Part shown: positions 46,367-55,267 of the stretch, in pieces | Position numbering within the stretch: position 1 is the stretch's first letter | How the letters are laid out: each line of letters starts with the position of its first letter | NCBI RefSeq assembly: GCF_017810075.1 | Contig: NZ_JADNYK010000001.1 | Span: 744,001-808,000 of the forward strand | Source of the DNA: Pseudozobellia sp. WGM2 | GTDB taxonomy: Bacteria; Bacteroidota; Bacteroidia; Flavobacteriales; Flavobacteriaceae | Reading direction: 5' to 3' | Length of the DNA stretch: 64,000 nt | The notes under the pieces: generated by a model | The model's database searches: none | Seen by the model: the letters and a program-made list of their open reading frames with translations, nothing else | Told to the model about the DNA's origin: nothing | Made by a program: the position numbers and the translations under genes

Positions 46367-47854
46367 ATGCAAAGTTCACAGGGAGGAGAGCACCGAGAAG
46401 ATGAAAATATCGTAGAGAACAGAGAGTTAAACATTTTTGAGGCACTCATACCCGTTATTGCTTTGGTGGCCATGTTAGCCTATAATGTTTATGTTTTCGG
46501 AGACGATGCCCTTAGCGGTTCAAACCAGTTCATACTTCTTCTTGGCGGCGCGGTAGCCGCAATAGTCGGTTTTCGCAACAAGGTCTCCTACAAAAAGATG
46601 ATCGGAGAGGTTTCCGAGAACATTAAATCGACTACAGGAGCCTTATTGATCTTATTGATGGTCGGGGCTTTGGCAGGTACATGGCTGATCAGTGGCATTA
46701 TACCCGCCATGATTTATTACGGGCTGCAGATTTTAAATCCCACTATTTTCTTGGCCGCCTGTGTCATCATATGCGCCATTATATCCGTCGCCACCGGCAG
46801 TAGCTGGACGACCTCTGCCACTGTAGGTATTGCCCTTATCGGAATCGGCGAAGCTTTGGGCGTTTCTTTGGGAATGACCGCTGGTGCCGTACTCTCGGGC
46901 GCTTATTTTGGAGATAAGCTCTCTCCACTAAGTGATACTACGAACTTGGCCCCGGCAATGGCCGGCGGTGAATTGTTCGAACATATTCGCTACATGCTCT
47001 ACACTACTGTACCGACAATTAGCGTCACCTTAATAGTCTTTATCATAATTGGACTGAACATCGATACCAGTGGCTCCGCTGAAATAGGATCGCTGTTAAC
47101 ATCTATTGATGCTACATTCACGATCAACGGATGGCTTTTTATCGTTCCGGCAATCGTAATCTTTCTCATCGTTAAGAAAACTCCCCCTCTAGGAGCTCTT
47201 TTAATCGGTACTTTGTTAGGTGCATTGTTCGCTCTAATTTTTCAACCGGAAATCGTTGCAGGTATAACCGAATCAAGAACGTTGACATTCGAAAATGGTT
47301 ATAAGGGAATTTTAAAGGCTATAACAGTCGATACCGCAGTGCCCACAGATAATGAGGCGCTGAACGATCTTTTCTCAGCCAGTGGTATGGCCGGCATGTT
47401 GGGCACTATCTGGCTAATCGTTTGCGCCATGGTCTTTGGAGGTATAATGGATGGTATAGGAGCCTTAGATCGCATTACCAAATCACTGTTGAATATGGCG
47501 CAGTCTACTTTCGGACTGTTTGCCAGTACGGTTGGTAGTTGTTTGGCGTTGAACATCACGGCTTCCGATCAGTATTTGGCCATTGTAGTGCCCGGAAAGA
47601 TGTTCAGTAAGGCTTACGAAGATAAAGGGTTAGCTCCTGAAAATTTGAGTAGAACGCTGGAAGACTCCGGTACCGTAACTTCGGTCTTAATACCCTGGAA
47701 CACCTGTGGTGCCTATCACAGTGGTGTTTTAGGCGTCGGTACGGCGGAATATGCCTTCTTTGCCATTTTTAACTGGCTCAGCCCCATAACCACTCTTGTT
47801 TTTGCAGCATTGCATATCAAAATCAAACATTTGGTTTCGAAAAAAAATAAATAA
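46367..47854 (+). CDS. nhaC: Na+/H+ antiporter NhaC family protein
   Basis: Membrane antiporter of the NhaC family, 495 aa, with about 12 predicted membrane spans. Conserved segments: TGSSWTTSATVGIALIGIGEALG, GAYFGDKLSPLSDTTNLAPAMAG and TSVLIPWNTCGAYHSGVLGV. It exports Na+ in exchange for protons, or moves an organic cation or acid in some relatives. Single gene; the short acidic N-terminus (EHREDENIVENRE) is unusual. Typical of marine Bacteroidota. Confidence 0.9.
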   Translation: MQSSQGGEHREDENIVENRELNIFEALIPVIALVAMLAYNVYVFGDDALSGSNQFILLLGGAVAAIVGFRNKVSYKKMIGEVSENIKSTTGALLILLMVGALAGTWLISGIIPAMIYYGLQILNPTIFLAACVIICAIISVATGSSWTTSATVGIALIGIGEALGVSLGMTAGAVLSGAYFGDKLSPLSDTTNLAPAMAGGELFEHIRYMLYTTVPTISVTLIVFIIIGLNIDTSGSAEIGSLLTSIDATFTINGWLFIVPAIVIFLIVKKTPPLGALLIGTLLGALFALIFQPEIVAGITESRTLTFENGYKGILKAITVDTAVPTDNEALNDLFSASGMAGMLGTIWLIVCAMVFGGIMDGIGALDRITKSLLNMAQSTFGLFASTVGSCLALNITASDQYLAIVVPGKMFSKAYEDKGLAPENLSRTLEDSGTVTSVLIPWNTCGAYHSGVLGVGTAEYAFFAIFNWLSPITTLVFAALHIKIKHLVSKKNK

Positions 47855-48010
47855 ACAGTAGACTGAAATTTTAGTTGAAAAACTGTTTTATCGATTTCGG
47901 AATTTGACTTCGACTTTCTTATTGAAAAGCCAAAATTGCAATCTCGAATTTACGGCAATCACAACTTCTTTAACTTACCATCTCAAGCATTCGCAATAGT
48001 TATCGGCCAA

Positions 48011-48027
48011 TAGATTTTTTAAATCTA
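48011..48027. repeat. AT-rich perfect palindrome upstream of peroxiredoxin
   Basis: TAGATTT-TTT-AAATCTA, seven-base arms, 70 bases before the peroxiredoxin ATG. Could be an operator or a weak hairpin at the 3' end of the nhaC transcript. No protein is assigned. Confidence 0.3.
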
Positions 48028-48096
48028 CTACTGCATAAAACGAGGGATAAGAACGTAATTTTACATTCAAATAGAAATCACAAAATCAGATAAATT

Positions 48097-48741
48097 ATGG
48101 CCTTAGTAGGAAAAAAATTCCCAAATCTTAGTGTAAACGCAATGAACGACTTGGGTGACACTTTCAAATTGAACGTATTGGAAGAAGCCCAAAAAAACAA
48201 TAAGAAAGTGGTACTTTTTTGGTACCCTAAAGATTTCACTTTTGTTTGCCCGACAGAGCTTCATGCTTTTCAGGCTGCATTAGGTGAATTCGAAAAAAGA
48301 AACACGCTAGTCATTGGTGCTTCGTGCGATACTGCTGAAGTACACTTTGCTTGGTTAAGCACAGATAAAGATAATGGTGGTATTGAAGGTGTTACTTATC
48401 CCCTATTAGCTGATAGCAATAGAAACTTGGCCTCTACCTTGGGTATTTTAGACATCACCAATGAAGAATATGACGAACAAACTGGTGTAATTACCGTAGA
48501 AGGTGACAATGTTACTTACCGTGCCACTTATTTGATCGATGAAGAAGGTACTGTTTTTCATGAAGGTATAAACCATATGCCATTAGGTAGAAACGTAAAC
48601 GAATATCTTCGATTGATCGATGCTTATACGCACGTACAAGAAAAAGGTGAAGTTTGCCCTGCGAACTGGGAAGAAGGCAAAGAAGCGATGACCGCTGACA
48701 GAAAAGGTGTTGCAAATTACCTTTCAGTTCACGCGAACTAA
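48097..48741 (+). CDS. 2-Cys peroxiredoxin (AhpC/Prx1 type)
   Basis: Peroxide reductase using a thioredoxin-type donor. The peroxidatic Cys51 is in KDFTFVCPTELHAF; the resolving Cys is in GEVCPANWEEGKEAM near residue 188. The GASCDTAEVHFAWL motif is also typical. 214 aa, cytoplasmic. First gene of a likely peroxide-defence operon: the thioredoxin-like gene follows after 78 bases. Confidence 0.95.
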   Translation: MALVGKKFPNLSVNAMNDLGDTFKLNVLEEAQKNNKKVVLFWYPKDFTFVCPTELHAFQAALGEFEKRNTLVIGASCDTAEVHFAWLSTDKDNGGIEGVTYPLLADSNRNLASTLGILDITNEEYDEQTGVITVEGDNVTYRATYLIDEEGTVFHEGINHMPLGRNVNEYLRLIDAYTHVQEKGEVCPANWEEGKEAMTADRKGVANYLSVHAN

Positions 48742-48819
48742 AAGATTTAACCATTAATTGAAACAGTGCGTTTTTACCTTTGGGCAAAACGCACTTTGTT
48801 TCACTTTAAACAAAAGATT

Positions 48820-49134
48820 ATGGTATTAGAATTAGAAAAAGACAACCTCAAAGAAATTATTGCCGAGAACAAAAACGTGGTGGTTCAATATTCTGCTGGT
48901 TGGTGTGGCAATTGTCGCATCATGAAGCCAAAATTTAAGAAAGAGGCCTCGACTCACGAAGATATCACCTTTGTAATTGCCGATGCGGAGAAATATCCTG
49001 AGAGCAGAAAAATGGCTACGGTCGATAACCTTCCTACTTTTGCATCCTTCTCGAACGGAGCATTCAAAAATCAGGTACAGACCAACAAATATGATGTTCT
49101 AAAAGACTTGATCAATGAAGTTGCCAGTAATTAA
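48820..49134 (+). CDS. Thioredoxin family protein (WCGNC)
   Basis: Small thioredoxin-fold protein, 104 aa, with active site WCGNC (C29, C32) instead of the canonical WCGPC; the cis-Pro block VDNLPTFASFSNG is present. The ATG at 48820 is preferred over upstream in-frame starts. Probable electron donor for the preceding peroxiredoxin. The next gene overlaps its end by 20 bases. Confidence 0.92.
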   Translation: MVLELEKDNLKEIIAENKNVVVQYSAGWCGNCRIMKPKFKKEASTHEDITFVIADAEKYPESRKMATVDNLPTFASFSNGAFKNQVQTNKYDVLKDLINEVASN

Positions 49135-49372
49135 ACACCTTACGAATTTTATACAAGAGAACGACGAAGACTATGTCATCGAGACCATTGAGACCCTTGA
49201 GGCCTTGACTGAAGTACCTTCTTTAAAAGATGAGGAGTTGGATGTGATCGGAGAACTTATCTCTAATATGTACGGTGCCGTGGAGGTCATCAAATCGATA
49301 AAAGACGGTAAGCCCCAGAAAGAGGCGTTAAATGAGTTTATGCAAAGAGTGATGGGGTCAATTGACAAATAA
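49115..49372 (+). CDS. Small acidic protein (DUF6952-like) of the peroxiredoxin cluster
   Basis: 85-aa, all-helical, acidic protein (IETIETLEALTEVPSLKDEELDVIGELISNMYGAVEVI). No known catalytic motif, signal peptide or cysteine. It overlaps the thioredoxin-like gene by 20 bases, implying coupled translation and a linked role. The DUF name is from memory and should be confirmed; function unknown. Confidence 0.85.
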   Translation: MKLPVIKHLTNFIQENDEDYVIETIETLEALTEVPSLKDEELDVIGELISNMYGAVEVIKSIKDGKPQKEALNEFMQRVMGSIDK

Positions 49373-49390
49373 TTTTTTTATTTAATTATC

Positions 49391-49468
49391 GATGGTATTT
49401 ATAGAATACCATCTGTGACGACTGGTTAGCTAATTTTATACAAAAAGAAGCTAACCAGTTCTTTTTTA
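49391..49468 (+). terminator. Tandem hairpins ending the peroxiredoxin operon
   Basis: First hairpin GATGGTATT-TATAG-AATACCATC (49391-49413). Second hairpin ACTGGTTAGCT (49421-49431) with AGCTAACCAGT (49449-49459), followed by a T run to about 49467. The second is the terminator proper. Confidence 0.8.
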
Positions 49469-49537
49469 TGGTCTATGGATGCAAGTTTTCATTATTAATT
49501 TTTTTAATTTCACCCCTAATCTAAATATCTTTTAAAA

Positions 49538-50044
49538 ATGGCTACAGTTACCTTAAAAGGAAATGAAATACATACCGTAGGAAGCCTTCCCGCAAACGGA
49601 AGAAAGGCACCTGACTTTACATTGACCAAAAGTGACCTCTCGAGTGCATCATTATCTGATTTTGCAGGTAAAAGGGTCATCTTAAATGTTTTTCCCAGTG
49701 TGGATACGGGCACCTGTGCCCAATCGGTACGCCAATTCAACGAAGAGGCTGCTGAATTAGAAAATACAGTGGTTCTTTGTATCTCTAAAGATTTACCTTT
49801 TGCCCAAGCTAGATTTTGTGGTGCCGAAGGAATCGATAATGTCGAAATGCTTTCCGATTTTAGAGACGGTAGCTTTGGTGAGGCATACAACGTATCGTTC
49901 AGCGACGGACCATTAATGCCTTTGCTCTCGAGATCTGTTGTAGTAATCGATGAATCTGGCAACGTAATTTATTCAGAGCAAGTTGCCGAGACCGTTGACG
50001 AACCTAATTATAAGGCTGCTCTTGAAGCCTTGGCCGATGCGTAA
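49538..50044 (+). CDS. tpx: Thiol peroxidase (Tpx)
   Basis: Atypical 2-Cys peroxiredoxin, 168 aa. The peroxidatic Cys60 is in [15 protein letters not shown] and the resolving Cys94 is in [10 protein letters not shown]; Cys81 is additional. Reduces H2O2 and lipid hydroperoxides with thioredoxin. Its 3' end overlaps dgkA by eight bases, linking the genes. It follows a terminator, so it probably has its own promoter. Confidence 0.95.
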   Translation: MATVTLKGNEIHTVGSLPANGRKAPDFTLTKSDLSSASLSDFAGKRVILNVFPSVDTGTCAQSVRQFNEEAAELENTVVLCISKDLPFAQARFCGAEGIDNVEMLSDFRDGSFGEAYNVSFSDGPLMPLLSRSVVVIDESGNVIYSEQVAETVDEPNYKAALEALADA

Positions 50045-50402
50045 AGAATCGTTTCTTGAAAATAGAATTAAAAGTGTGGGCTTCGCTTTTCGCGGGGCCC
50101 TTCTTCTGATTCGTACCGAGGCCAGTATCAAAATTCAAGTGGCTTTGGCCATATTGGTGACCCTTGCAGGCTTTTATTTTGAAATATCGAATACCGAGTG
50201 GATTCTTCAAGTATTGGCCATATCGTTGGTAGTAGGTATTGAAGGCGCAAATACCGCTATTGAAAAATTGTGCGATTTTATACACCCAGAATTTGACAAG
50301 CGAATTGGTTTTATCAAAGATGTCTCTGCCGGTGCCGTAATGCTTGTTTCCATAGGTGCCATTATCGTAGGGCTTATAATTTATTTGCCTAAAATATTTT
50401 AA
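50037..50402 (+). CDS. dgkA: Diacylglycerol kinase family protein
   Basis: Three-span membrane kinase, 121 aa from the ATG at 50037 ([19 protein letters not shown]). Motifs: [28 protein letters not shown] (the E-x-x-NTAIE catalytic motif), and [10 protein letters not shown]. Phosphorylates diacylglycerol or undecaprenol; which cannot be told here. Overlaps tpx by eight bases. Confidence 0.93.
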   Translation: MRKESFLENRIKSVGFAFRGALLLIRTEASIKIQVALAILVTLAGFYFEISNTEWILQVLAISLVVGIEGANTAIEKLCDFIHPEFDKRIGFIKDVSAGAVMLVSIGAIIVGLIIYLPKIF

Positions 50403-50637
50403 CTTCTCCGAAGCCTACTTACCCTAGTCTACAAACTCGTAGCATTTGCCAAATCACCCATAATACTAAACAATAATCATTTCATTATCGTGTTTAATTG
50501 AGTGAGCACTACATCAATTTCAAATAAGTTATTGATTAACAGTTAATTAAATTAGAAATCTAATATTTACCCTGATTTAATTAGTATCAAAACGAAAAGA
50601 CTTTTAGTATTCATCGTGTCGAAAAGTTCGTAATACG

Positions 50638-50645
50638 TATTTTTG
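50638..50645 (+). promoter_or_regulatory. Possible -7 element of ftsK promoter
   Basis: TATTTTTG fits TAnnTTTG and lies 19 bases before the ftsK ATG. The -33 element is not clear. Preceded by a 260-base AT-rich intergenic stretch. Confidence 0.4.
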
Positions 50646-50664
50646 CACACAGCTGAAAAATGTA

Positions 50665-53043
50665 ATGGCGAAAAAGAAAACAACTACAAAAAAAAAGACG
50701 GCTTCTAAAAAGGTGAGCTTAAAGCCATCTAAACAGAATACAATTATATTGGGCAGTTTGCTGATATTGTTCAGCATGGCTCTTTTCTTTTCTTTTGTTT
50801 CGTTCTATTTTACTTGGCAAGATGACCAAAGCCTTCTTACCGAATTTAGCGACAGAAACGAAGAAGCCAAAAATTTGCTGAACAAGTTCGGAGCTTCGGT
50901 CAGCCATTTCTTTGTATATAAGGGCTTTGGAATAGCTACACTAATTTTTACCATTTTACTCTGTATCACCGGACTCTACCTTTTTCTAAACCTTGATAAA
51001 AAGGGGCTTTTAAGAAAGTGGATCTGGGGCTTAATTTTCATGGTGTGGATTTCAATAGCATTAGGTTTCGCCGCAGAAACACATCCTTTGTTGGGCGGAT
51101 TGGTCGGCTATGAAATGAATGATTTTTTAAAAGACTATACAGGTGCTATAGGTGTTGTGCTTATTCTACTGTTCGGTCTTGTACTGATTCTTGTTCGCTT
51201 ATTTAATTTTACCCCGGACAGTATCATTCAGTTTTTCTCTAGAAAGGGGAAGACAACATCTAAGAAAGAAAAAGACGCCAATACAACGGAATCCAAAGCT
51301 TCTACGGATGTGATAGAAGTAAAGGAAGACGAGGCACCCGTTGTAATTGATACCTATACCCACAAGAAAGATATTCCATCTATAGAAAAAGAAGAGGTTA
51401 AAGACGATTTCGAGGTGAATGTTCCTGTGGAGGAAGAGACCGAGGATAGTCTTTCTATGGAAGTAGAAAAAATCGTTGAGGAAAAAGAAGAAACAGATAA
51501 TATTGCCGATAAGCTAGTAGAAGATTTCGGAGAGTTCGACCCTACCCTTGAATTGGGCAACTACAAATTTCCTACAATCGAGCTTTTAGACCCCCACGGG
51601 GTAACCGGTGGTATTACCATCAATCAAGAGGAACTTGAGGAAAACAAGAACAAAATTGTCGAGACCCTCAAGAATTACAAAATCGGGATCTCACAAATCA
51701 AGGCTACTATTGGGCCAACGGTAACCCTGTATGAAATTGTTCCGGAAGCCGGTATACGAATTTCAAAAATCAAAAACCTAGAAGACGATATAGCCTTATC
51801 ATTAGCGGCCTTGGGTATTCGTATCATAGCCCCAATACCGGGCAAGGGTACGATCGGTATTGAAGTGCCCAACAAGAATGCGACCATTGTTTCCATGCGA
51901 TCGGTAATCGCTTCGAGCAAGTTTCAGAAAGCGGAAATGCAATTGCCCATTGCCTTTGGTAAGACCATTAGCAACGAGACTTTTGTTGTCGACCTTGCCA
52001 AAATGCCCCACCTTTTGATGGCGGGTGCCACAGGCCAGGGTAAATCGGTAGGTTTGAATGCGGTACTAACCTCGCTATTGTATAAAAAACACCCGGCCGA
52101 AGTAAAATTTATATTGGTCGACCCTAAAAAGGTAGAATTATCGATCTACAATAAAATCGAACGCCACTTTCTGGCGAAATTGCCCGATTCAGAAGAGGCA
52201 ATCATAACCGACAACGCTAAGGTTATCAATACCTTGAACTCCCTCTGTATCGAGATGGATAACCGTTACGAGTTATTGAAAACGGCTATGGTCAGAAATT
52301 TAAAGGAATACAATGCGAAGTTCAAGGCGCGTAAATTGAACCCCAACGATGGGCATAAGTACTTACCATATATTGTATTGGTCATTGATGAATTTGCCGA
52401 TTTGATCATGACCGCGGGTAAAGAGGTAGAAACCCCAATTGCCCGTTTGGCACAGTTGGCCAGGGCTATTGGTATTCATCTTATCATTGCTACCCAGCGA
52501 CCTTCGGTAAACGTTATTACAGGTATTATCAAAGCCAACTTTCCGGCACGTATCGCTTTTCGGGTAACCTCGAAAATTGATTCTCGAACCATTTTAGATG
52601 CCCAAGGTGCGGATCAGTTGATTGGGCGTGGTGATATGCTTTACACTCAAGGTAACGATGTTACCCGTATTCAGTGTGCATTTGTAGACACCCCTGAAGT
52701 AGATAAAATAACCGAATATATCGGTTCGCAAAGGGCCTATCCGAATGCACATGAGCTTCCTGAGTATTCCGGTGAAGAGTCTGGCACAAGTATTGATTAT
52801 GAAATAGCGGATAGAGATGCCATGTTCCGCGATGCTGCAGAAGTCATTGTAACGGCACAACAAGGTTCGGCTTCCCTCATCCAGAGAAAACTTAAATTAG
52901 GTTATAACAGAGCGGGCAGAATTGTCGACCAGCTTGAAGCTGCCGGTATTGTCGGTCCGTTTGAAGGTAGTAAGGCCCGTCAGGTATTGGTGCCCGACCT
53001 GTTGGCCTTAGATCAATTATTAAGCAACGAAGGCTCTAAATAA
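50665..53043 (+). CDS. ftsK: DNA translocase FtsK
   Basis: Septal DNA pump that clears chromosomes during division. N-terminal membrane domain with about four spans (residues 28-180), an acidic linker (about 200-290) rich in Glu, then the alpha/beta motor with Walker A GATGQGKS and Walker B VLVIDEFADLIM, and a C-terminal gamma winged helix (GSASLIQRKLKLGYNRAGRIVDQL). 792 aa. It heads an operon with lolA, lptF/G and ribBA. Confidence 0.97.
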   Translation: MAKKKTTTKKKTASKKVSLKPSKQNTIILGSLLILFSMALFFSFVSFYFTWQDDQSLLTEFSDRNEEAKNLLNKFGASVSHFFVYKGFGIATLIFTILLCITGLYLFLNLDKKGLLRKWIWGLIFMVWISIALGFAAETHPLLGGLVGYEMNDFLKDYTGAIGVVLILLFGLVLILVRLFNFTPDSIIQFFSRKGKTTSKKEKDANTTESKASTDVIEVKEDEAPVVIDTYTHKKDIPSIEKEEVKDDFEVNVPVEEETEDSLSMEVEKIVEEKEETDNIADKLVEDFGEFDPTLELGNYKFPTIELLDPHGVTGGITINQEELEENKNKIVETLKNYKIGISQIKATIGPTVTLYEIVPEAGIRISKIKNLEDDIALSLAALGIRIIAPIPGKGTIGIEVPNKNATIVSMRSVIASSKFQKAEMQLPIAFGKTISNETFVVDLAKMPHLLMAGATGQGKSVGLNAVLTSLLYKKHPAEVKFILVDPKKVELSIYNKIERHFLAKLPDSEEAIITDNAKVINTLNSLCIEMDNRYELLKTAMVRNLKEYNAKFKARKLNPNDGHKYLPYIVLVIDEFADLIMTAGKEVETPIARLAQLARAIGIHLIIATQRPSVNVITGIIKANFPARIAFRVTSKIDSRTILDAQGADQLIGRGDMLYTQGNDVTRIQCAFVDTPEVDKITEYIGSQRAYPNAHELPEYSGEESGTSIDYEIADRDAMFRDAAEVIVTAQQGSASLIQRKLKLGYNRAGRIVDQLEAAGIVGPFEGSKARQVLVPDLLALDQLLSNEGSK

Positions 53044-53064
53044 CGGGCCATAATTAAATTAAAA

Positions 53065-53709
53065 ATGAAAAAAATTACTTTTTTACTTACCCTTTTCGTG
53101 GGTTTAAATATGTTGAGTGCCCAAAATTCAGATAAGGCCAAAGCGCTTTTAGAAGATGTGTACAGCAAAGTTAAAAGTTATGACAATATACAAGTAGATT
53201 TCAAATATGTATTGAACAACGCCGAGGCGGGCATCAACCAAGAAACCCGTGGTGAAGTAACCTTAGAAGGTAAAAAATATATCGGTAATTTTTTCGGGGC
53301 TACACAACTTTATGATGGTTCAAAGGTATATACTATAGTTCCTGAAAATGAAGAAGTTACTATTGAAGATAAATCTGAGGACTCCAATGCTCTTACCCCT
53401 GATAAAATGTTGACTTTTTATCGTGAAGGCCACAATTACGAAATGGATATTCTTCAGAATGTAAACGGAAGAAAAATTCAATTTATAAAGTTGACTCCCA
53501 TTGATACCGATTCTGAAATCAAGAATATACTTCTAGGTATCGATGCCGAGACCAAACATATCTATAAGGTCATCGAGACCGGAAATAACGGTACAACGAC
53601 CACTATTACAGTTAATACTTTCAAAACGAATCAGCCATTGTCAAAAACCTTGTTTACTTTTGACGAGGCCAAATACAAAAACGACGGCTACTACATTGTA
53701 AGAAACTAA
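53065..53709 (+). CDS. lolA: LolA-like outer-membrane lipoprotein carrier
   Basis: Periplasmic lipoprotein chaperone, 214 aa. A signal peptide (KKITFLLTLFVGLNMLSAQ) leads, followed by an incomplete beta-barrel pattern (YDNIQVDFKYVL, RGEVTLEGKKYIGNFFGATQLYDGSKVYTI). Twenty-one bases after ftsK. The family fold is clear; binding details are not. Confidence 0.9.
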   Translation: MKKITFLLTLFVGLNMLSAQNSDKAKALLEDVYSKVKSYDNIQVDFKYVLNNAEAGINQETRGEVTLEGKKYIGNFFGATQLYDGSKVYTIVPENEEVTIEDKSEDSNALTPDKMLTFYREGHNYEMDILQNVNGRKIQFIKLTPIDTDSEIKNILLGIDAETKHIYKVIETGNNGTTTTITVNTFKTNQPLSKTLFTFDEAKYKNDGYYIVRN

Positions 53710-53719
53710 GTAAGCTACC

Positions 53720-55267
53720 TTGAGAATTCTAGACCGATATATTTTATCGCGATTTCTTTATAATTTTCTGAGTTCGTTCGTTATACTGATGTTCATATTC
53801 ATCTTTCAAACGATATGGCTATTCATTGACGATTTCGCAGGTAAAGGCCTAGATATCATGATTATAGGGAAGTTCTTTTTCTATATGATGCCCAGCCTTA
53901 CAGAGAAAGTTTTGCCTTTGACCGTGCTTTTGGCCTCTATTCTTACTTTCGGAACATTTGCTGAAAATTACGAGTTTGCTGCTATGAAAGCTTCGGGTAT
54001 ATCGCTGCAGCGCTCTATGCTTAGTTTGATAATTTTCATGGTGCTTTTGGGTGGAGTTACTTTTTATTTCGCCAATAATGTAATACCAGCATCCGAGCAA
54101 AAAATTTATAATATGCGTCGGAACATAGCTAAAGTAAAGCCTGCCGCAGCTATTGAAAAAGGGGTTTTTAGCGATTTTGAGGGTATGAGCATAAAAGTAG
54201 ATGATAAATATGGTGAAAAAGACCGTTTTTTGAAAAATGTAATCATCCACCAAAAAACAGATGCCAATGTCAACAGTACAGTAATCAAAGCTAAAACGGG
54301 CGAACTGATCAGTAGTGAAGAATCGGAGCTTATACAATTGGTTCTTAGAGATGGACATTATTACAGGGATGTAGAAAACAAAGACAATAGCACCAAAAGA
54401 AAATACCCCTTTGCCAAATCTGATTTTGATATATACAGAATGAATATCGAAGTACCGGAAATGGACCAAGACCTGGAAGAAGAGAATGTTTCGAATCGGG
54501 AAAAGATGAAAAACGTGTCTCGACTTATAAAGGATATGGACTCGATTGAGCAGGACAATAAACGTATCGTAACCGCCTTTTCAAAGAATATCGTTCAACG
54601 TATGGGAGCATTTGCGGTACTGCCGAAAATTGATTCATCCATTACAAATAGAGCAGAAGAAAAACCACATGTAGTGCCATCTACAAAAGAAGTAATCGAT
54701 GAAAATACTGTTCTTGACACTACTGAAGGTAATTCTTTAAACTCAAATACCGAAGCGAAAATTGCCGAACCTTTTACGGGTGATATTATGGAGCTGTTTA
54801 AAGACTACCAACAAGGTCAAATCATTAATGCGGCGAAAAATTCAGTATCGAACATTATGACCTCGGTCGATGGTAAAAAGAACGAACTAGACAAGCGCTA
54901 TGAAATACACAGAAGGCACATATTTTCTCTACACGACAAATATGCCCTGGCACTTTCATGCATAATTCTATTTTTCGTAGGTGCCCCATTAGGCGCAATT
55001 ATTAGAAAAGGCGGTATAGGCCTGCCTATGGTAATCGCCATCTTACTATTTTTGGCCTATTACTTTATAGGGGTTTTCGCCGAGAATTATTCCTATAAAG
55101 GCAATATTCACCCTATTGTCGGGGCATGGGTTTCTTCAATGATAATGTTACCTTTGGGGGTCTATTTGACCCAACGCGCTACGGCTGACAGAGGTATGAT
55201 GAGCTTTGGCAACGGAATAGATAAAATAAAGAGACTCTTTATAAAAAAGGCTAAATCAGAGGAATGA
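53720..55267 (+). CDS. LptF/LptG family LPS-export permease
   Basis: Permease of the LPS transport ABC system, 515 aa, with three N-terminal spans, a large periplasmic domain (about 130-400) and three C-terminal spans. The N-terminal RILDRYILSRFLYNFLSSFVIL is typical. The start is TTG at 53720; no other start gives the first membrane helix. Ten bases after lolA; its stop overlaps the ribBA start by ATGA. Confidence 0.92.
   Translation: MRILDRYILSRFLYNFLSSFVILMFIFIFQTIWLFIDDFAGKGLDIMIIGKFFFYMMPSLTEKVLPLTVLLASILTFGTFAENYEFAAMKASGISLQRSMLSLIIFMVLLGGVTFYFANNVIPASEQKIYNMRRNIAKVKPAAAIEKGVFSDFEGMSIKVDDKYGEKDRFLKNVIIHQKTDANVNSTVIKAKTGELISSEESELIQLVLRDGHYYRDVENKDNSTKRKYPFAKSDFDIYRMNIEVPEMDQDLEEENVSNREKMKNVSRLIKDMDSIEQDNKRIVTAFSKNIVQRMGAFAVLPKIDSSITNRAEEKPHVVPSTKEVIDENTVLDTTEGNSLNSNTEAKIAEPFTGDIMELFKDYQQGQIINAAKNSVSNIMTSVDGKKNELDKRYEIHRRHIFSLHDKYALALSCIILFFVGAPLGAIIRKGGIGLPMVIAILLFLAYYFIGVFAENYSYKGNIHPIVGAWVSSMIMLPLGVYLTQRATADRGMMSFGNGIDKIKRLFIKKAKSEE

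Noticed and set aside
48097-50402. OxyR- or PerR-type operator near the peroxide genes
   Set aside because: Only a generic AT-rich palindrome was found; no match strong enough to name a regulator.
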